64,000 nt of DNA from Sitta carolinensis (taxonomy: Eukaryota; Chordata; Aves; Passeriformes; Sittidae), in contig CM063290.1 in the NCBI GenBank assembly GCA_032173965.1, forward strand, positions 2,850,001 to 2,914,000, given 5' to 3'. The translations under genes were made by a program, and so were the position numbers. The notes beneath the pieces were generated by a model. That model ran no database searches. It saw only the letters and a program-made list of their open reading frames with translations, and was not told the DNA's origin. Shown piece after piece: positions 34,316 to 46,874 of this stretch (position 1 is its first letter; the number at the start of each line of letters is the position of its first letter).

Positions 34316-37254
34316 CTGTTTGGGCATTTCCACCTGGCCCCAGAGCAGCAAACATCACGATGTGCCTTCCCCTCCCACCTCTCTGAAGCTCTCCAAAATC
34401 CCAATTTCTCTGTAAATCACCATCACAAATGATTCCTGTGCCACCAGAGGGTCACTTACAATTCTAAAATATCAAACCACGTTTATTTTATTCTTTGCTT
34501 ATGGCTGAGATTCAGAGGTGAGGCAAAGAAAGTCAGAGGGGAAGCAAAGAAATTCAAAGCCAAATCAAAAATCTGGAAACTTTCTTCCCACTCTTTTTGT
34601 TATTCAAAATACCCAGTTGGTGTTCAAACACATTTTTAATTGCCTTCAGTAAGTTCTGCTCTGGGCATTGATATGCCTTTAGACACCTTTGAAAGTCAGA
34701 GTTGTTTCTATTTACTAATTAGTTTCCATTTGCATTAAAATATTTTGTCATTTCCAGAGTTTCCTCACTTGTGAAGACAGGGGTTGGGAGCCAGAGTGTA
34801 CCAACAAATTTAAAAAACAAAGAAAAGACCAAGGAGAGACAACATGCAAAAAAGAAAAAAAAAATTAAAAATCCATGTGTCAAAGTTTTCAAAAATGTAG
34901 ATTTATACTACATCAAAAGCAAAACATTTAAATTTATAATTACACAAAAGAGAATTAAAAAGTAAATGAATTACCAAGATGGCTCTGAACGTGTTTGCCA
35001 GTATTTCCTACTTTATTCCAATTAGCCATAACTTTATAATTTGACTTTTTTCTCTGCACCACTCATTCCAAGACAATGTCAGCGTTGAGTCCATAAGCAT
35101 TTTGAGAATTAATTAAAATGTCATGAAATAGTTCTTTCATTAGCATATATATGGTCATAAAAATAATTATAATTACTTCTTAGAGGTGGAGGAGAGTTAA
35201 GTTTGATTGATGGAATTAATGAAAACGGGGACAGCTCCACCATACTAAATAGCAGAAACTCGGAGTATTAACTATCCACTCTGTGAAGTTATAATAATTA
35301 CAGCAAGAGCTAAAAAGATTAGTATTCAAAAAGAATAATGTACCTTAGAGCCTAAAATACCCATTGCAAATTATGGATGTATTTTCTACTGTTTATAATG
35401 TTCTCAGAAGAAAAATATCGTTTTGATGAACTTCCAAAGGCTCCTAGATTAATAGGTATTTGCAGCCTTACAGAGAGCACAATCAATCCCTCTAATCTTG
35501 TTATCAGATGCTAAACAGCTGGGTGACCTGATTGAAGTGCTGTGATTTTAAGGAAGTAATAATGGATAATAGTTTCCAAATGCCTGCTAAGAATTTGCAA
35601 AGCTCTATAATACACCCCAAGATATGCAAATAAATGGCATTAAAAGAAACATTCTAATTAGCAGCCCGATGCACAGAAACTGCTTGTGCAGCCATAAGCA
35701 ACCTAATCTTATTTCAGTTGTGCTGCTTTTAATTTCGTCTGCCTTAAAGAGCTGCAGCGCTGGGGTGCTGGTCTGGGAAGCTCAGGTGAACACCCAAAAT
35801 ATCCAAATCCAGAATTAAGTGGCACTAAACTCCCTCTGCAGGGTCCAGGCCATGAGCAGTCCCCTTGGGGAGGGGGAAGTGGCCAAAGAATAATTTTTCA
35901 TGCAAAAACAATTATTTTTTTTTAAATACATTTAATTTCTTTGTCGTTATAGTAAGTTATTTCCAGATGGCAGGTGGCTGATTTTTAATTCTTTAATTAT
36001 TTTTTAAATTTTTTTTTTTTTTTAAGAACAACTGCAAATCTCTGAGGAATTATTTTGCAGAAGCTTGAACTGCATTTAAAGGTCTTTTCTTTTTTTATAA
36101 GACATGGCTAATCTCACATATTTTCCCCCCTCTAATCACACAGTTTAGGCTAAAAAAAGCATTCCCTGGTAGGAAGGAGAGGGAGGGAGTGGGTACCCAC
36201 AGCTGTGCCTGCTGCTGCCAGGGAGTTTTGTTTTCCACTCTTGTATTGATGGAGATGCTCCCACAACTGTGGTGCCAGATTCTCACAAATGCCATGTTTT
36301 GCAAACTGCCAAATTAAGGAGGGAAGATCTTGGGTTTTAAGCGTAATGTTTTAAATATTTCCCTTTATTTTCCTACTGAGGGAGCATATGGTGGGAGGCA
36401 ACACATTTCAAATGGCCTGGCTGGTGCCAGGGAAGGATCACTCTGGTAACAGGAGAATTTCTCTGCTTGGAATTATTGATCAACAGGGAGAAACTTCCAC
36501 TAAACGCTGGAAATACCTGCAGTGCCTCATTGCCAAAAGAGCATTCTCCCGAGCCATGGGCCTCGTGCTGGCACTTTGGAGGGATGAAATTTTATTTTCC
36601 CACTCTCAGACTGTTTCCAACTCCTTGTAGCTAAACCTCCCCTTTGCTTCAGCAGGACTGAGTTAACCCCAGGGAAAAAAGGAGTAAGAGGATCCTGAAC
36701 AGAGTGTTATTTCCAAGTCAAGCAGCAGCAAGAGGACAATGACAGGGACTCGAGGTCATTCCAAGGGTTTGTCCTGGCTTGAGGAATTTGAGGATGACAG
36801 GAGGGATACAGCCTGTGCTGTCTGCAGAGTGGATGGTGGGACAGAGCTCTCCTTGGCTTTTGGTTAGTTTTTGGCTGGCTGAAGCACAGAAGTTCTCTGG
36901 ACTATCTGTTTCCCCTTTTTTCTTGGTTTCCTTTGCCCTTGCTCTGGGGTTCCAAACCCAGCAGAGCCCCGGGATTTCTCCCTGTGCTCCCCAGGTCTGA
37001 CCATATCCCAGAGCTGAGGGACTGGCACTGAGGGAGTGAGCTACAGCTTACAAAAGAGACTTTCTGAATTTGTCATCTCTTCAGAGCTTTTGTTCTTCAG
37101 TATTGTCCATTTCTTGTGCTAGGGAGTGCTTTACCTGTTGAATAAACGATTTTTTTCCCACTTTTCTCTGTGAAGAATTTTCCTGAACTGGCTGTGAGAG
37201 GGACCTCTTGGATTTGTTTCCTAGAGGGACCCATTTGGAGGTTTCTTCCCAAAT
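34316..37254. other. Unique stretch; 35.0-35.7 kb looks regulatory
   Basis: No gene is recognised. Low-complexity patches are an A-rich run near 34847-34870 and T-runs near 35914-35923 and 36001-36023. The 35.0-35.7 kb part is described separately. Confidence 0.45.
34990..35680. promoter_or_regulatory. AT-rich candidate conserved enhancer
   Basis: Unique sequence without transposon relics, with repeated homeodomain-like cores: CCAATTAGCCATAA near 35018, GAATTAATTAAAATG near 35107 and AATAATTATAATTAC near 35162-35176. It has the look of conserved non-coding DNA; no cross-species evidence was available. Confidence 0.3.
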
Positions 37255-37300
37255 TTGCCCCAAACCAGGAGGAATTCCTCATCCCATGAGGAACCCATGG

Positions 37301-37740
37301 TTAGGGAGGGCTCGGCGGTTCAAGGGCTGCTCTCCGCCGGGTTGGGAAGGGTGATGGAGAATCCTTGTGCCCGGGATGCATCCGCAGCAATTCCCAGCCC
37401 TCGGCTGGACCTTCCCCGCTGCCTGGAGCCCCCCACGAGGGCAGGGCTGGATCCCCAGCCTGCCAGGGGAACTCCCCCATTTATATTCCTTTATTTCTCC
37501 TCCTCATGCCCCGCGGCTCCTTCCCTTCTCCCGTCTCCAGTTGGGAGCGCGGCTCGCACCAATTATTCACTGCTCCGAAGGGCTGAGAACTCATGGCAGG
37601 GCAAACTGCCGCTCCTTCCCACTGCTCAGAAGCAGGAAAACTCACTCACCTCAGCCAGGGAAGGAAAAATCACTTCCAGCAACCTCTGCTTGCGTTGGGC
37701 AACGAGGAACCGCAGTCCAGCAGCATCCCGGGCTTGTAAA
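37301..37740. promoter_or_regulatory. GC/CpG-rich block, weak CpG-island candidate
   Basis: By hand count, about 21 CpG dinucleotides fall in 440 bp, against very few in neighbouring kilobases. Clusters lie near 37311-37340, 37371-37435, 37510-37555 and 37692-37730. It could be an unmethylated promoter or enhancer of an unannotated transcript. A plus-strand frame of 222 codons (37255-37923) spans it, but it has no domain and GC-rich DNA favours open frames. A passing GC-biased-conversion hotspot or an old retroelement is an alternative. Confidence 0.35.
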
Positions 37741-39370
37741 GAGGGATGCTGCAAAGAGACTGGCATTTTTCAAGGAGAACTGTCAGAATTATTTCATATT
37801 AACTTCACCTTTCTTTATTCTTATTCATATCTCATCGTTCTCCTTAGAGGGTTCCTACTTTTGAAATTAAGAAGAAATGCAGGTGTAGAAATGAACTGGG
37901 TTTTAATTTATTTTTTTTTTTAATGAACACTTTGTATTTCCATCTCTTTGGTTTTCACTCCCAATATCAGCTTGGTTGCTAGTCGCTCAAACAGAAGCAT
38001 TTAAAAGGTTTTCATATGATGTTGCTTTCAAATTAAATATTTCTTTATGCAATGGGGTAGATTATTTAAATTTGGCATAGAAAATAATGTATTTATTAAC
38101 ATGCCATGAGTTACATTTTCCAAAATCTCTCAACCCTCCTACAAATTTTTTTCCTAATATCACCACTGATAAACCTTTCACTATGTCAAAGGAATTAGGC
38201 TAAATTTAAGCTTGTCTGATAATCCTAAAAAATGCTGCAATCCCACTGTTTATCTTTGAAAGTATTTACCATGAAATAAGAAGAGTACGGCTCAGAAAAG
38301 TAGAACTATGTTTTTTAATTTAAAATAAATTTGGGTATTTTCCCTATTTCTCCATTTCCCTCTCCATCCTAGGGAAAACAAACTTGGAAACAGCAAAGTC
38401 CTGGAAATGGTCCTTATAAGCACAACTTATCCTGTTGAGATTTCTACATGCATCTTTTTTACAGAAAATCATCGAAACCTAACACCAGCAACAAAAAAAA
38501 AGATAAAGGTCTAAGGAGATTATGAATAAAAGCTATTGCTGGCTTTGTTTTTAATGAGATACCGAAAGCATTTTTAGTCTTGCCCATATTTTTATTCACA
38601 TTTAATGTAACCCAAGTTATTTTCAAACTCACTCTGTTAAACAGGACAAACCCCTCATATCTCCTGCCAGTTTAGGAATGTGCAGGTGCTTGCATCTTTC
38701 AGAGCCTTTGTGAATATTGTACAACTTTCAAGTCTAACCTACTTTCCCTTCTTATTTTTTTTTTTTTCCTAGAAATGTTCTAGAGTCCCTTATGAATGTT
38801 GCAAAAGATTCACAAATTCTGAGTGCTGCATAAAGTGGCAAAAATTAACATCTCCAAGAATGTCATTGAGATGGGCAGACGTCTCCCCCCAGCCCCAGTA
38901 GGCTTGGCTTTGATGAGATGGGCTTAAAAAGGAATTTTTAAACCTCTCCAACAGGAGAGGTTTTCTCTACAGGAAAAAAACATAACACCAGTGATGAATT
39001 TGCTGCACAGTTACCTTTGGAGCATGTTGGAATAGACTGAAAAGCACTACTTTATACCCCATTAAGTTTATTGTGCTCTGCATCCCTGAATTTCTGCGTT
39101 TCCCGAGTGGCTGAGTGGAGGAATCCTTTGGACAAGACTGGGGTTTGGGTTTTCAGCTCTCCCCTGTCTCCAGCCAGGTAAATAAGGCCAGGAATAAAAC
39201 ATCCAGAGCCTCGATGGGTGGAGGTGCAGACTGGGTTTGGAACACCCAGAGTTTACTGAGTGCCCTGGGAGGGGGCAGCTGCTGCTGAGTGCTGAGCACC
39301 AGGGCTCTGCTCCGTTCACACCTTTAGACACAGCTGAACTTAAAAAATCCGCATAGAATACAAGAGAATT
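37741..39370. other. Unique AT-rich stretch
   Basis: No gene, RNA or transposon is recognised. T-runs lie at about 37912-37920 and 38755-38767. Confidence 0.45.
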
Positions 39371-39521
39371 TGGGGCTGCCCCATCCCTGGCAGTGCCCAA
39401 GGCCAGTTTGGATGGAACTTGGATCACCCTGGGACAATGGAAGCTGTCCCTGCCCATGGCAGGGTGGGATGGGATGAGCTTTAAGGTCCATTCCTACCCA
39501 AACCATTCCAGGATTCCACGA
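39371..39521 (+). mobile_element. CR1 LINE fragment, 3' end
   Basis: A CR1 3' tip in plus orientation. It has GGGGCTGCCCCATCCCTGGC near 39372-39391, GTGCCCAAGGCCAGTTTGGA near 39393, CTGTCCCTGCCCATGGCAGG near 39446-39465, and AAGGTCCATTCCTACCCAAA then CCATTCCAGGATTCCACGA near 39483-39519. The last part preserves a recognisable, mutated version of the CR1 terminal ATTCTATGA-type repeat, so the 3' end is nearly complete. Confidence 0.9.
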
Positions 39522-40311
39522 ATTTAAAAATGCCCTTTGTTATTTTTCAACTCTTGAGGGAGAACAAAGTTCTGTCCCTATTACAGCATTTGATGGAGTG
39601 GGACAGGAAAGCCCCAGAAGAGGAAACCAGTCCCACTGAATCCTGCAGAGCTTTAATTTTGGCATCTCAGAATTACACCTGGCCAGCCAGAAGAAAAAAA
39701 AAAATAATCCTTTGAGTGAGGACAATAAATCTCCCAGCAATATCCCATCATAAAATCTATTTTGCTTATAAAAACACAGAGAAGGTTCCTGTCCAAAGAT
39801 CTGGTGACAAAAAAACATTCCCAGTTTCAGAATAGCTGACATTTAATTACCAGAGGCTGCTGCTCAGAAGATGTACAGCAAACTGCATGGCCTTGGCTGC
39901 AGTACATGAAACCATTACATTATCAAAGATTTATTTCTTAAAAGTGCATCAATTCCAGCTAAAAGAAGCCTAAAGTCGCCCATGGTACTCTCCATGTCTG
40001 ACAGGTGACTTAATGGTGTTACTACAGAAAATAACAGGCTTTTGGGGCTCTAACAAATCCAGCATTTCCTGCTTGGGAGCACTCAGAATGTGACAAGCCA
40101 TTAACTCCAGCCTCTGTTCCTTCACTGAATATTCCCCTCCAAAGACAAGCATTTCCTTTCAAAGGGAACCAGCAGTTCAGGCCAAAATCCAGGTTAAAAT
40201 TTCCCAGTCCTCCCCCAGAAATGCAAGGTGCCCCCATTTATACAAAGGGAGCCATAAAGTAAAATTTAGAAATGAAATATCAAGCTTTCTCCTTCAAAAT
40301 ATTAAAAATAA
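39522..40311. other. Unique non-coding stretch
   Basis: Nothing is recognisable. An A-run lies at about 39693-39704. Confidence 0.4.
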
Positions 40312-40500
40312 TTGCTTATTTTTTCTTCACAAGATAGAAGGTGGAAGAAGGGAAAAAATTGTTTTCCTAGCTGAAAAAGCAGGGACATGGGAGCTGTGAT
40401 TTCCTGCTTTAGAGGAAGCACTGGGACTTTAAGCATGGCACTTTTATAACTTTTTATTGAGAATTAGGTCTGAGTAACAGCCCTTGAACACCAAAATTTG
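40312..40500. repeat. Direct duplication, copy 1
   Basis: About 189 bp matching 41521-41708 in the same orientation. Shared blocks include AGGTGGAAGAAGGGAAAAA, GCAGGGACATGGG-GCTGTG, ATTTCCTGCTTTAGAGGAAG and AGTAACAGCCCTTGAACACC. The offset is 1209 bp. The unit is not one I recognise. Confidence 0.9.
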
Positions 40501-41520
40501 CCAAAAACTTGAAAGATATGACTGCCTCTTGTTCTGGCTACAATACTCAATTAGTAAAACAATTATTTTCCCTAATTTCTATTAAAAAACCCAACCAACA
40601 AAATTATTTCATACAAATAAAATTACTTTTATTTCCGTTTTCTACCTCAACAACACTTCTTTTACTAACTCACCCAGACACCAGATCATGCCATAAAGTG
40701 TTGACACACACAAGGAAAAAAAAAAAACAAAACCCCCCAAAAAAAAACCCAAACATAAAAAACTCCAGGTTATGACACACAGAATCTTTGCTAAAATATA
40801 AGCAGGCTCCTTTTTCAGGCCACTGCTCCAGGATATATATTTTTACTCAACATCTTTGATTATGCTGCCACCAGCAGCTTTTAAGACATAAAAAGGCAAA
40901 TGACAGGTGCTGTCAGTGGCTCGAACAAAAGCTGTGGAAATTCACTGAGCGTGTAATAGGGTGGATTTTAGCAAAGCTAAAAACCCACGGTAGCTTTGAC
41001 TAACTTGATCTTTCCAAAAGCTGTTTGAGGGAGAGAGGCACAAAATAATGAATTGGATGGAGCATTACATAACAAAGAACTCCTCGGGGTCTTGTCTGCT
41101 GCCTTATCTCATAAATTGTAATGATTTTCATGTTAGATCAAAGAAGAGCATAAAACAAAATTGAGATGAAAACAACCATTCATTGCCCTCGAGTGTATGG
41201 CTTTTGTTTTAAGACACTCACAAGAGGAAGGGATTTCTTCCTCTGCACAAATCACTGCTCTGTAATCTTCCCTGTGACAGCAGGAGTGGCTCCACTGCTG
41301 GAGCAGCACCTCTCAAAGCAGCCTGGGATGACTTTCCTCCCGACTTATGGGCAGCCAGCTGGAGCCTCTGTTCCCTTTTGGATTTATTTAAATTTTTTTA
41401 TTTTATTTTATTTTATGAAAAAGGGGGGGGAAAAAAGGAAGATTGTCACACCCCCACCCCCAAAAAACCCAACCAAACAAAAAAAGCCAGGAAAAAGATA
41501 CAGCTGGGCATCAAAAATAG
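40501..41520. other. Unique stretch between duplicate copies
   Basis: It contains an A/C-rich patch at about 40717-40760, a (TTTTA)n patch at about 41396-41416 and a C/A-rich patch at about 41449-41482. A segment at 41094-41131 with TGCTGCCTTATCTCATA is repeated at 42108-42146, which suggests that the duplication was once longer. Confidence 0.5.
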
Positions 41521-41708
41521 TTGCTTATTTCTCTTCACAGGATGGAAGGTGGAAGAAGGGAAAAACTTGTTTTTCTAGATACAAATGCAGGGACATGGGG
41601 GCTGTGATTTCCTGCTTTAGAGGAAGCACTGGGACTTTCAGCATGGCACTTTTAAAACTTTTACTGAGAATTTAGATCCAAGTAACAGCCCTTGAACACC
41701 AGAATTTC
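41521..41708. repeat. Direct duplication, copy 2
   Basis: The second copy of the segment at 40312-40500, diverged by scattered substitutions and small indels. It runs into an A/C-rich patch at 41707-41765. Confidence 0.9.
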
Positions 41709-44700
41709 CCCCCCACAAAAAAAAAAAAAACCCAAACAAACCCAAAACCCCCCAAAAAACACAGGAGGAAAATACAGGGAATTTAAAAATCCAAACACAC
41801 ATCCTGTAGAGTTTGCACAAGAGAAAAGGGATAAAGATCATGTAGGCAGCAAGAGAAATGTTTGCTGCCATGGGCATTCAGCAGAGGCTCCTTGGCTGAG
41901 GGAGAGCACCACAGGAAAAAAGCAAAGGACACAAGGAAAGGTTTCCCCCTCTCAGGGTTTAAAGCTTTAAAAGAAAATTATGGAAAGTAGAAGATCAGTG
42001 ATGGTGCAACCTGGTTAATGGAGCACCACCACCCCTGGCCTGCCAGCTCTGGAATGTTCTGGCTCCCATTAATCTCAGGAAAAAACAATTTCAGAATCCT
42101 GGATATTGCCTGCTGCCTTATCTCATATATCATAAGGATTTTCAGTCCATATGACTTTAAAAATAAAAAATTGCTCATGTCTAGGAGAACTGTTGCATCA
42201 TGGACACACCACCAATTCCTAAAGCATTTTCAGCAGTGATTAATTCTACCAAAATTCAAATATTGGTAAATTTTACAGAAAGGGCAGGGGTTTTATCAAG
42301 TTGCATTAAGTAGGAATGAAGAGAGATCTTATCCCTGTTCTATGAACTCCAAGCAGGGTAAAAACAACACTGAAATCAGATCCAGTTAAAAGGAATTTTT
42401 AAAAGCTCAAGTCTAGGATGTTCCTTTTCACTATTTCACTATTCACTATTTCACTTTTCACTATTATTGTTGTAAATAATTGTGTATTTACAACAACGTA
42501 ACTATTAAATTCTATTTATATTTAAATTTACCACACAGGGATACAATGATATAAAGAGGTGATTGTAAGGAATTATCTACTGAAAAAAAAAATTCAGAAA
42601 TTAATTTTCAAACTCTAAGGCAAGCAAAGTTTTTTCACTTATTCATGCATTATGGATGAATTAATTCACCCAAAAATTCTTAATGGAGAAATATTTTATT
42701 ATAATGCAGGGATAAAAACCTCATGAAACCTGAAATTAAAATGCTTATTATCAGAAATGGAAAAATAATCATTTTTCAAAGTTTCTTCTTCAGCTGATTA
42801 AATATTCCTGAGCAGGTCTCAAGCCCTTTACATTTGTTATTTGTGCCGATGCAATCTGTGTTCTCTCCTAAGAGATTTGCTCATGGCTGATCCCAGTGCT
42901 CCTCACTCTGGGATCCCCCAGCTGTGATAATCCCATTCCATTTCCCTTCCTTCACCAGATTCCTTTTATTCTCTAAGCCCAGAGTTCTTGGTATTGTCTC
43001 CAGGGCTTTGAAAGGCTGGAGGATCAGTGGGCTGGGAAATGACAGAAAACCCTGGAGCTGTTCCTGCCTGCTCACCCCAGAGCCACAGCTCCCACCAGGC
43101 TGATGCCAAATTTATTGGCTGCTTGCAGAATTGGAATTTCATCTTCTTTTTCCCGTGGTCATAGGTGTGCACGGGCTGAAATAAGGAGAAGTGAAGCAGA
43201 TATTTTCCACCCGTGCTCATTCCATGGCCATGGGTCTCAGGATTTGCTCCTTTGCTGGGGTGAATTGTGCACTGACTGTATTAACAGGTTTTCTTCAGTT
43301 CTCATGAGATTTAAAAAATATTTAATTAATAAATCACTTTTTTTTTTCCTAACAGTCACCACACTTCTTGCCATAATCACCTGTTACTCTTCAAAACTAC
43401 TACCAATTACTGTCATTGATACCAGGAAAATTGCTGCTTCAAGAACTTCAAGGTAATTTTATCAAAAATTAACTATTTTAGTCAATGTGCTCAGCTACGG
43501 CTCAGGCTGATAAAAACAGAGAAAAACCACACTCAAGTTTCCCTCAAAGTTAAGATCTATGCATGGAAGGAAGGAAAAGGAAAGAGTACAGGGTGTGACA
43601 GAGAAGGTAAAGAAAATAAAGGGTATTTCCCCCAATACTGGCCCAGAATTAGAGTTCACATTTCTTTGAGAACACTTAATTAAAAATGACATCACAACAA
43701 GAAGTCTTAAAAGCCAGAGTATTTCCCATCATCAGCCCTGGTACTTCTGAGCTTTGATGAATTATTAGACAGCAGCTAAATAATCCATAGAACGAAAAGA
43801 GAGAAAAAGAATTCCTTTTATTAAGGCTATAAATAACTTAGACCAGGTGAATTCTCAGTAAATATGAAGAAGGGAAGTCGTGTTGGGAGTTGAAGGGCTG
43901 TGTCTGGATTGCACAGAGAAATCTCCAGCAAATTTGTCATGTTGTGCCAGAGAGATCCTGGAGACCACTTCAAACCCCAGGGATGGGATTGCTTGGAGCC
44001 CATTTTTCCAAAGGTGAGGGAAGGAATGATCAGAAAGGGAAAGGACCCTCTCCTTTTTTTTGCACTCCCATCCTTTAACAGCAGTGAAAAGTCTGTCTGG
44101 GACTGTTTTGTGTGTTTTCCCTCCTCTCCAAAATTGAAAATTCCAATTGAAACTGAACAATCCAATTCTCAACGATCCCAGTTAGAGCCCTGACCCCAGG
44201 GGACACAGAGCACAGCTCAGCCCAGTCTGCAGATCAAAGATAATATGGAAGTCAGAGTCACATTCAGCCCTGTTTGTGGAAACATTCATCAAATCCGAAA
44301 TTGCCTTTTTTTCATCCCACCCTGAATTCTTTGCCATCAACACGTCAGATCTTCAATAATGTTGCCCAAACGGGTTTCCAGTACAACAGAATCAGGCAGC
44401 ACCATCCAGTTCAATAATTTTTCCTGAGGTATCAGGGTGTTGATTCATGTTCCCAAACAGCAGAGAAAATAAGGGTAAAAAAATGAGGGGTGAAAGAGAA
44501 ATTCCAAATGATACCAATATTAAAATAAAATATAAAAATTTCTGCACCGAACCAATAAAAATAACAATTACTAAAAGGCAAAAAACCCATATTTTAACTT
44601 TGAAAAAAACCCAACTTTGATGATCATGAAGTGATTGCTTTGTGCCAGACCATCTACTGGTGGTTTTCCTCCCCTTCCTCCCTCACCGTGGTGATTATTT

Positions 44701-46437
44701 CCAGTTTTGGAGAGTGAACGGAGCCTTAGGCTTTCCCAGCAGTCTAAAATGAGGCTATCTGATCCAATAATCTGGAGATTTAGTCTCATCATGAAGGCTT
44801 CCTAATTGTACTCTGCTCAGATAGACCCGAATTAATTCTTGCCATTCATCCCCTGAAATGTATCTGGGCTGATACACTGATACTAATTTTCTTATCTCAC
44901 AGACAGACAGTTAAGGGAAGAGCCTGGGAAAATAAAGGGAAATGTTGAAGGTGATTATCATAATGAGAATGTTAATTAGCTCCATTTCAGACACCAATTG
45001 TTGGCACATGAATCAGCAAGCAACTCTCCCAGTGTTTTCATAAGATTTTTCTCTTTCTAATCTTTTCCTATTTCTAATCTTTTTTCCATTTCTTCTATTT
45101 CTCTTGCTGTCATTATAGGCATGAGGATCCTCGCTGATAAGGAAAACAAAAGTTGACTTCAGCAGCTGAAGAAAGTGTATAGTGGAGAAAGACAGGCATA
45201 ATCTGTTTCTCTATTCCCTCAAAAGGTTTCTATACATGACCAAGAGAACTTGGCAATTAATGTAGTCAAAGGGAGTCAAAAATGTGAATTATTTCTTCTG
45301 TTCAACGGCCAGGGGATGTGGTACATACTTGAGCAAGGGCTGTGCATGGTCAGCACCTGAAATCCAGATTTCAACCTCATCTGTGGGCTTTTAGGCAAAG
45401 AAAAAAGCAGAGGAAGAAACTTTCTTCTTTTTGTTTTTCATATCTTCTTTTTCCTGAGCTCTCCTTGTCTGGACACTCCCCAAGCCCTCCTCTTTAAAAT
45501 TTGTTATGAGAAAGTCATCCCCACACCGGGATGCAGCTGAGGCTGATACCCTGGAGAGAAAATGCTTTTTCCACTGCTCTCACATCCGTGGTAAACAAGG
45601 ACTTTGGGGGAATATTGGCTTCATTTTTCCAAACTTTGCAGCGTGGCTTTGGTTTCTCTGAGCCCCACCCATGCACTGCTCTCTCAGATTCCCACCACCC
45701 CATTCCCAGTCTGCCCTGAATTGTTTCTATCAGAAGAGGGCAATTTTGTTTTCTTCCCCTGTGCCTGATCTCCCTGGCTCTCTCACATTAATTCCCTGGT
45801 TTGGGGGCAGGAGTTCTCTATTTTAATATCAGGTTAGAAACTCAACAAGCTGACATTTACTCCCACTGCCTAGACAAGTCATGAAATTCCCAAGTTTAAA
45901 CTCCAGTCTCCTGGGCCATCTCCCAGCACAGCAGGCTCCAGTGCCCACTTTAGGCTGTTTTCAGGAGACAGGTTAGCCCTGTGCTAATTTGGGTTAGATG
46001 TTCCAGCAAATTTCCATGGGATGCATCAAGTGCTTGTTAAACTCTGATTAGTTACACCCACTTGTAACTCTGCCCACTCACAGCTCATCCAAATAACACA
46101 ACTGAATTTATCTTAAAAAAAAATCCTCAGATGGTCAAGCTGGTCATTATTCACTTATTTATTAGTCTTTGGTTTTCAACTCCCTGAAAATTAGTGGGAA
46201 GTGAACCAGAAGGAGCAGCTTGGCCCTGGCCACAGCAAATGAGGGGATAGAGAAAGAAAGCAGAGGTTTGAAGGCAGGTTTGTAAGAAGCACAGAAAGAT
46301 ACGAAACATGGATGTTGAAGAAATAGGTGGAGACGTGTTTTCATTCCTCAGGGGCTTTTCAGAGCCATGAGAATAATTCATGTTTTCCCTCACAGTCCTG
46401 TCTCTGAGTACAAAGCTTTATCTCCATTAACCTCCAC
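41709..46437. other. Unique non-coding stretch
   Basis: No gene or transposon is recognised. Landmarks are a TTTCACTA-type simple repeat at 42425-42465, an A-run near 42583-42592, and a T-run near 43338-43349. Frames such as 43827-44165 minus and 43103-43456 plus have no domain. The 44.8-45.0 kb part is AT-rich with TTAATTAGC motifs. Confidence 0.45.
42425..42465. repeat. TTTCACTA-type simple repeat
   Basis: About five imperfect units of TTTCACTA or ATTCACTA. Confidence 0.85.
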
Positions 46438-46441
46438 TCAG

Positions 46442-46870
46442 TGATGCCTTTTAGAGGCTGACCTGGAACAGAGACCAGAGATAAAGCAGGGATTTATTGA
46501 AAGGGATTTATTAAAAAGGATTTATTAAAAGGCCTCACTGGGCACACCTGGGCAGTGCCCACACCCAGGGGAACCCAAAATGGTCCCAAAATGGACAATC
46601 CATCACGAGGGCTCACACTTTGATAAGTTCTGGTCCATTGCACGTTGGAATTCATTGTGCAATTACAGCTGCAGGTTAAGAAGCTCCATCCTCCTTGGTT
46701 TTCCTTCTCACTTGACCTTTGGTTTTGTTCTTGGGCCTGAAACTTGTATTGCTGGAGAAGGAATTGTTTTATCTCTCTGCTCTGTGAAGAGAGCTTAATA
46801 TGAAACCCAGAACCACACACTAAACCAGCCCAGAATCTAAAAATCATAAAAGCTAAAACTTAATGCATCA
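46442..46870 (-). mobile_element. Solo LTR, type 1, 429 bp
   Basis: A complete solo LTR, sense on the minus strand, and the second copy of the family at 8625-9134. Its ends form a perfect 6-bp inverted repeat (TGATGC at 46442, GCATCA ending 46870). A perfect 4-bp target-site duplication, TCAG, flanks it at 46438-46441 and 46871-46874. Three AATAAA signals (sense strand) lie in 14-bp units at 46491-46532. Shared blocks with the other copy include CACGAGGGCTCACACTTTGA near 46605 and GGAGAAGGAATTGTTTTATC near 46752. No retroviral genes flank it. A minus-strand frame inside it (46494-46847) is an LTR artefact. Confidence 0.93.
46491..46532 (-). repeat. 14-bp array of poly(A)-signal units, three copies
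   Basis: Three 14-bp units of the GATTTATTGAAAGG type place TTTATT at 46493, 46507 and 46521. In the sense direction all three give AATAAA. The homologous array at 8685-8768 has six units. Confidence 0.88.
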
Positions 46871-46874
46871 TCAG

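Noticed and set aside
37255..37923. 222-codon plus-strand frame
   Set aside because: It lies on a GC-rich block where stops are rare; overlapping frames in other phases are also open, and no family is recognisable.
46494..46847. 117-codon minus-strand frame resembling the 8716-8916 frame
   Set aside because: The similarity reflects two copies of the same LTR; LTRs of this kind do not encode proteins.
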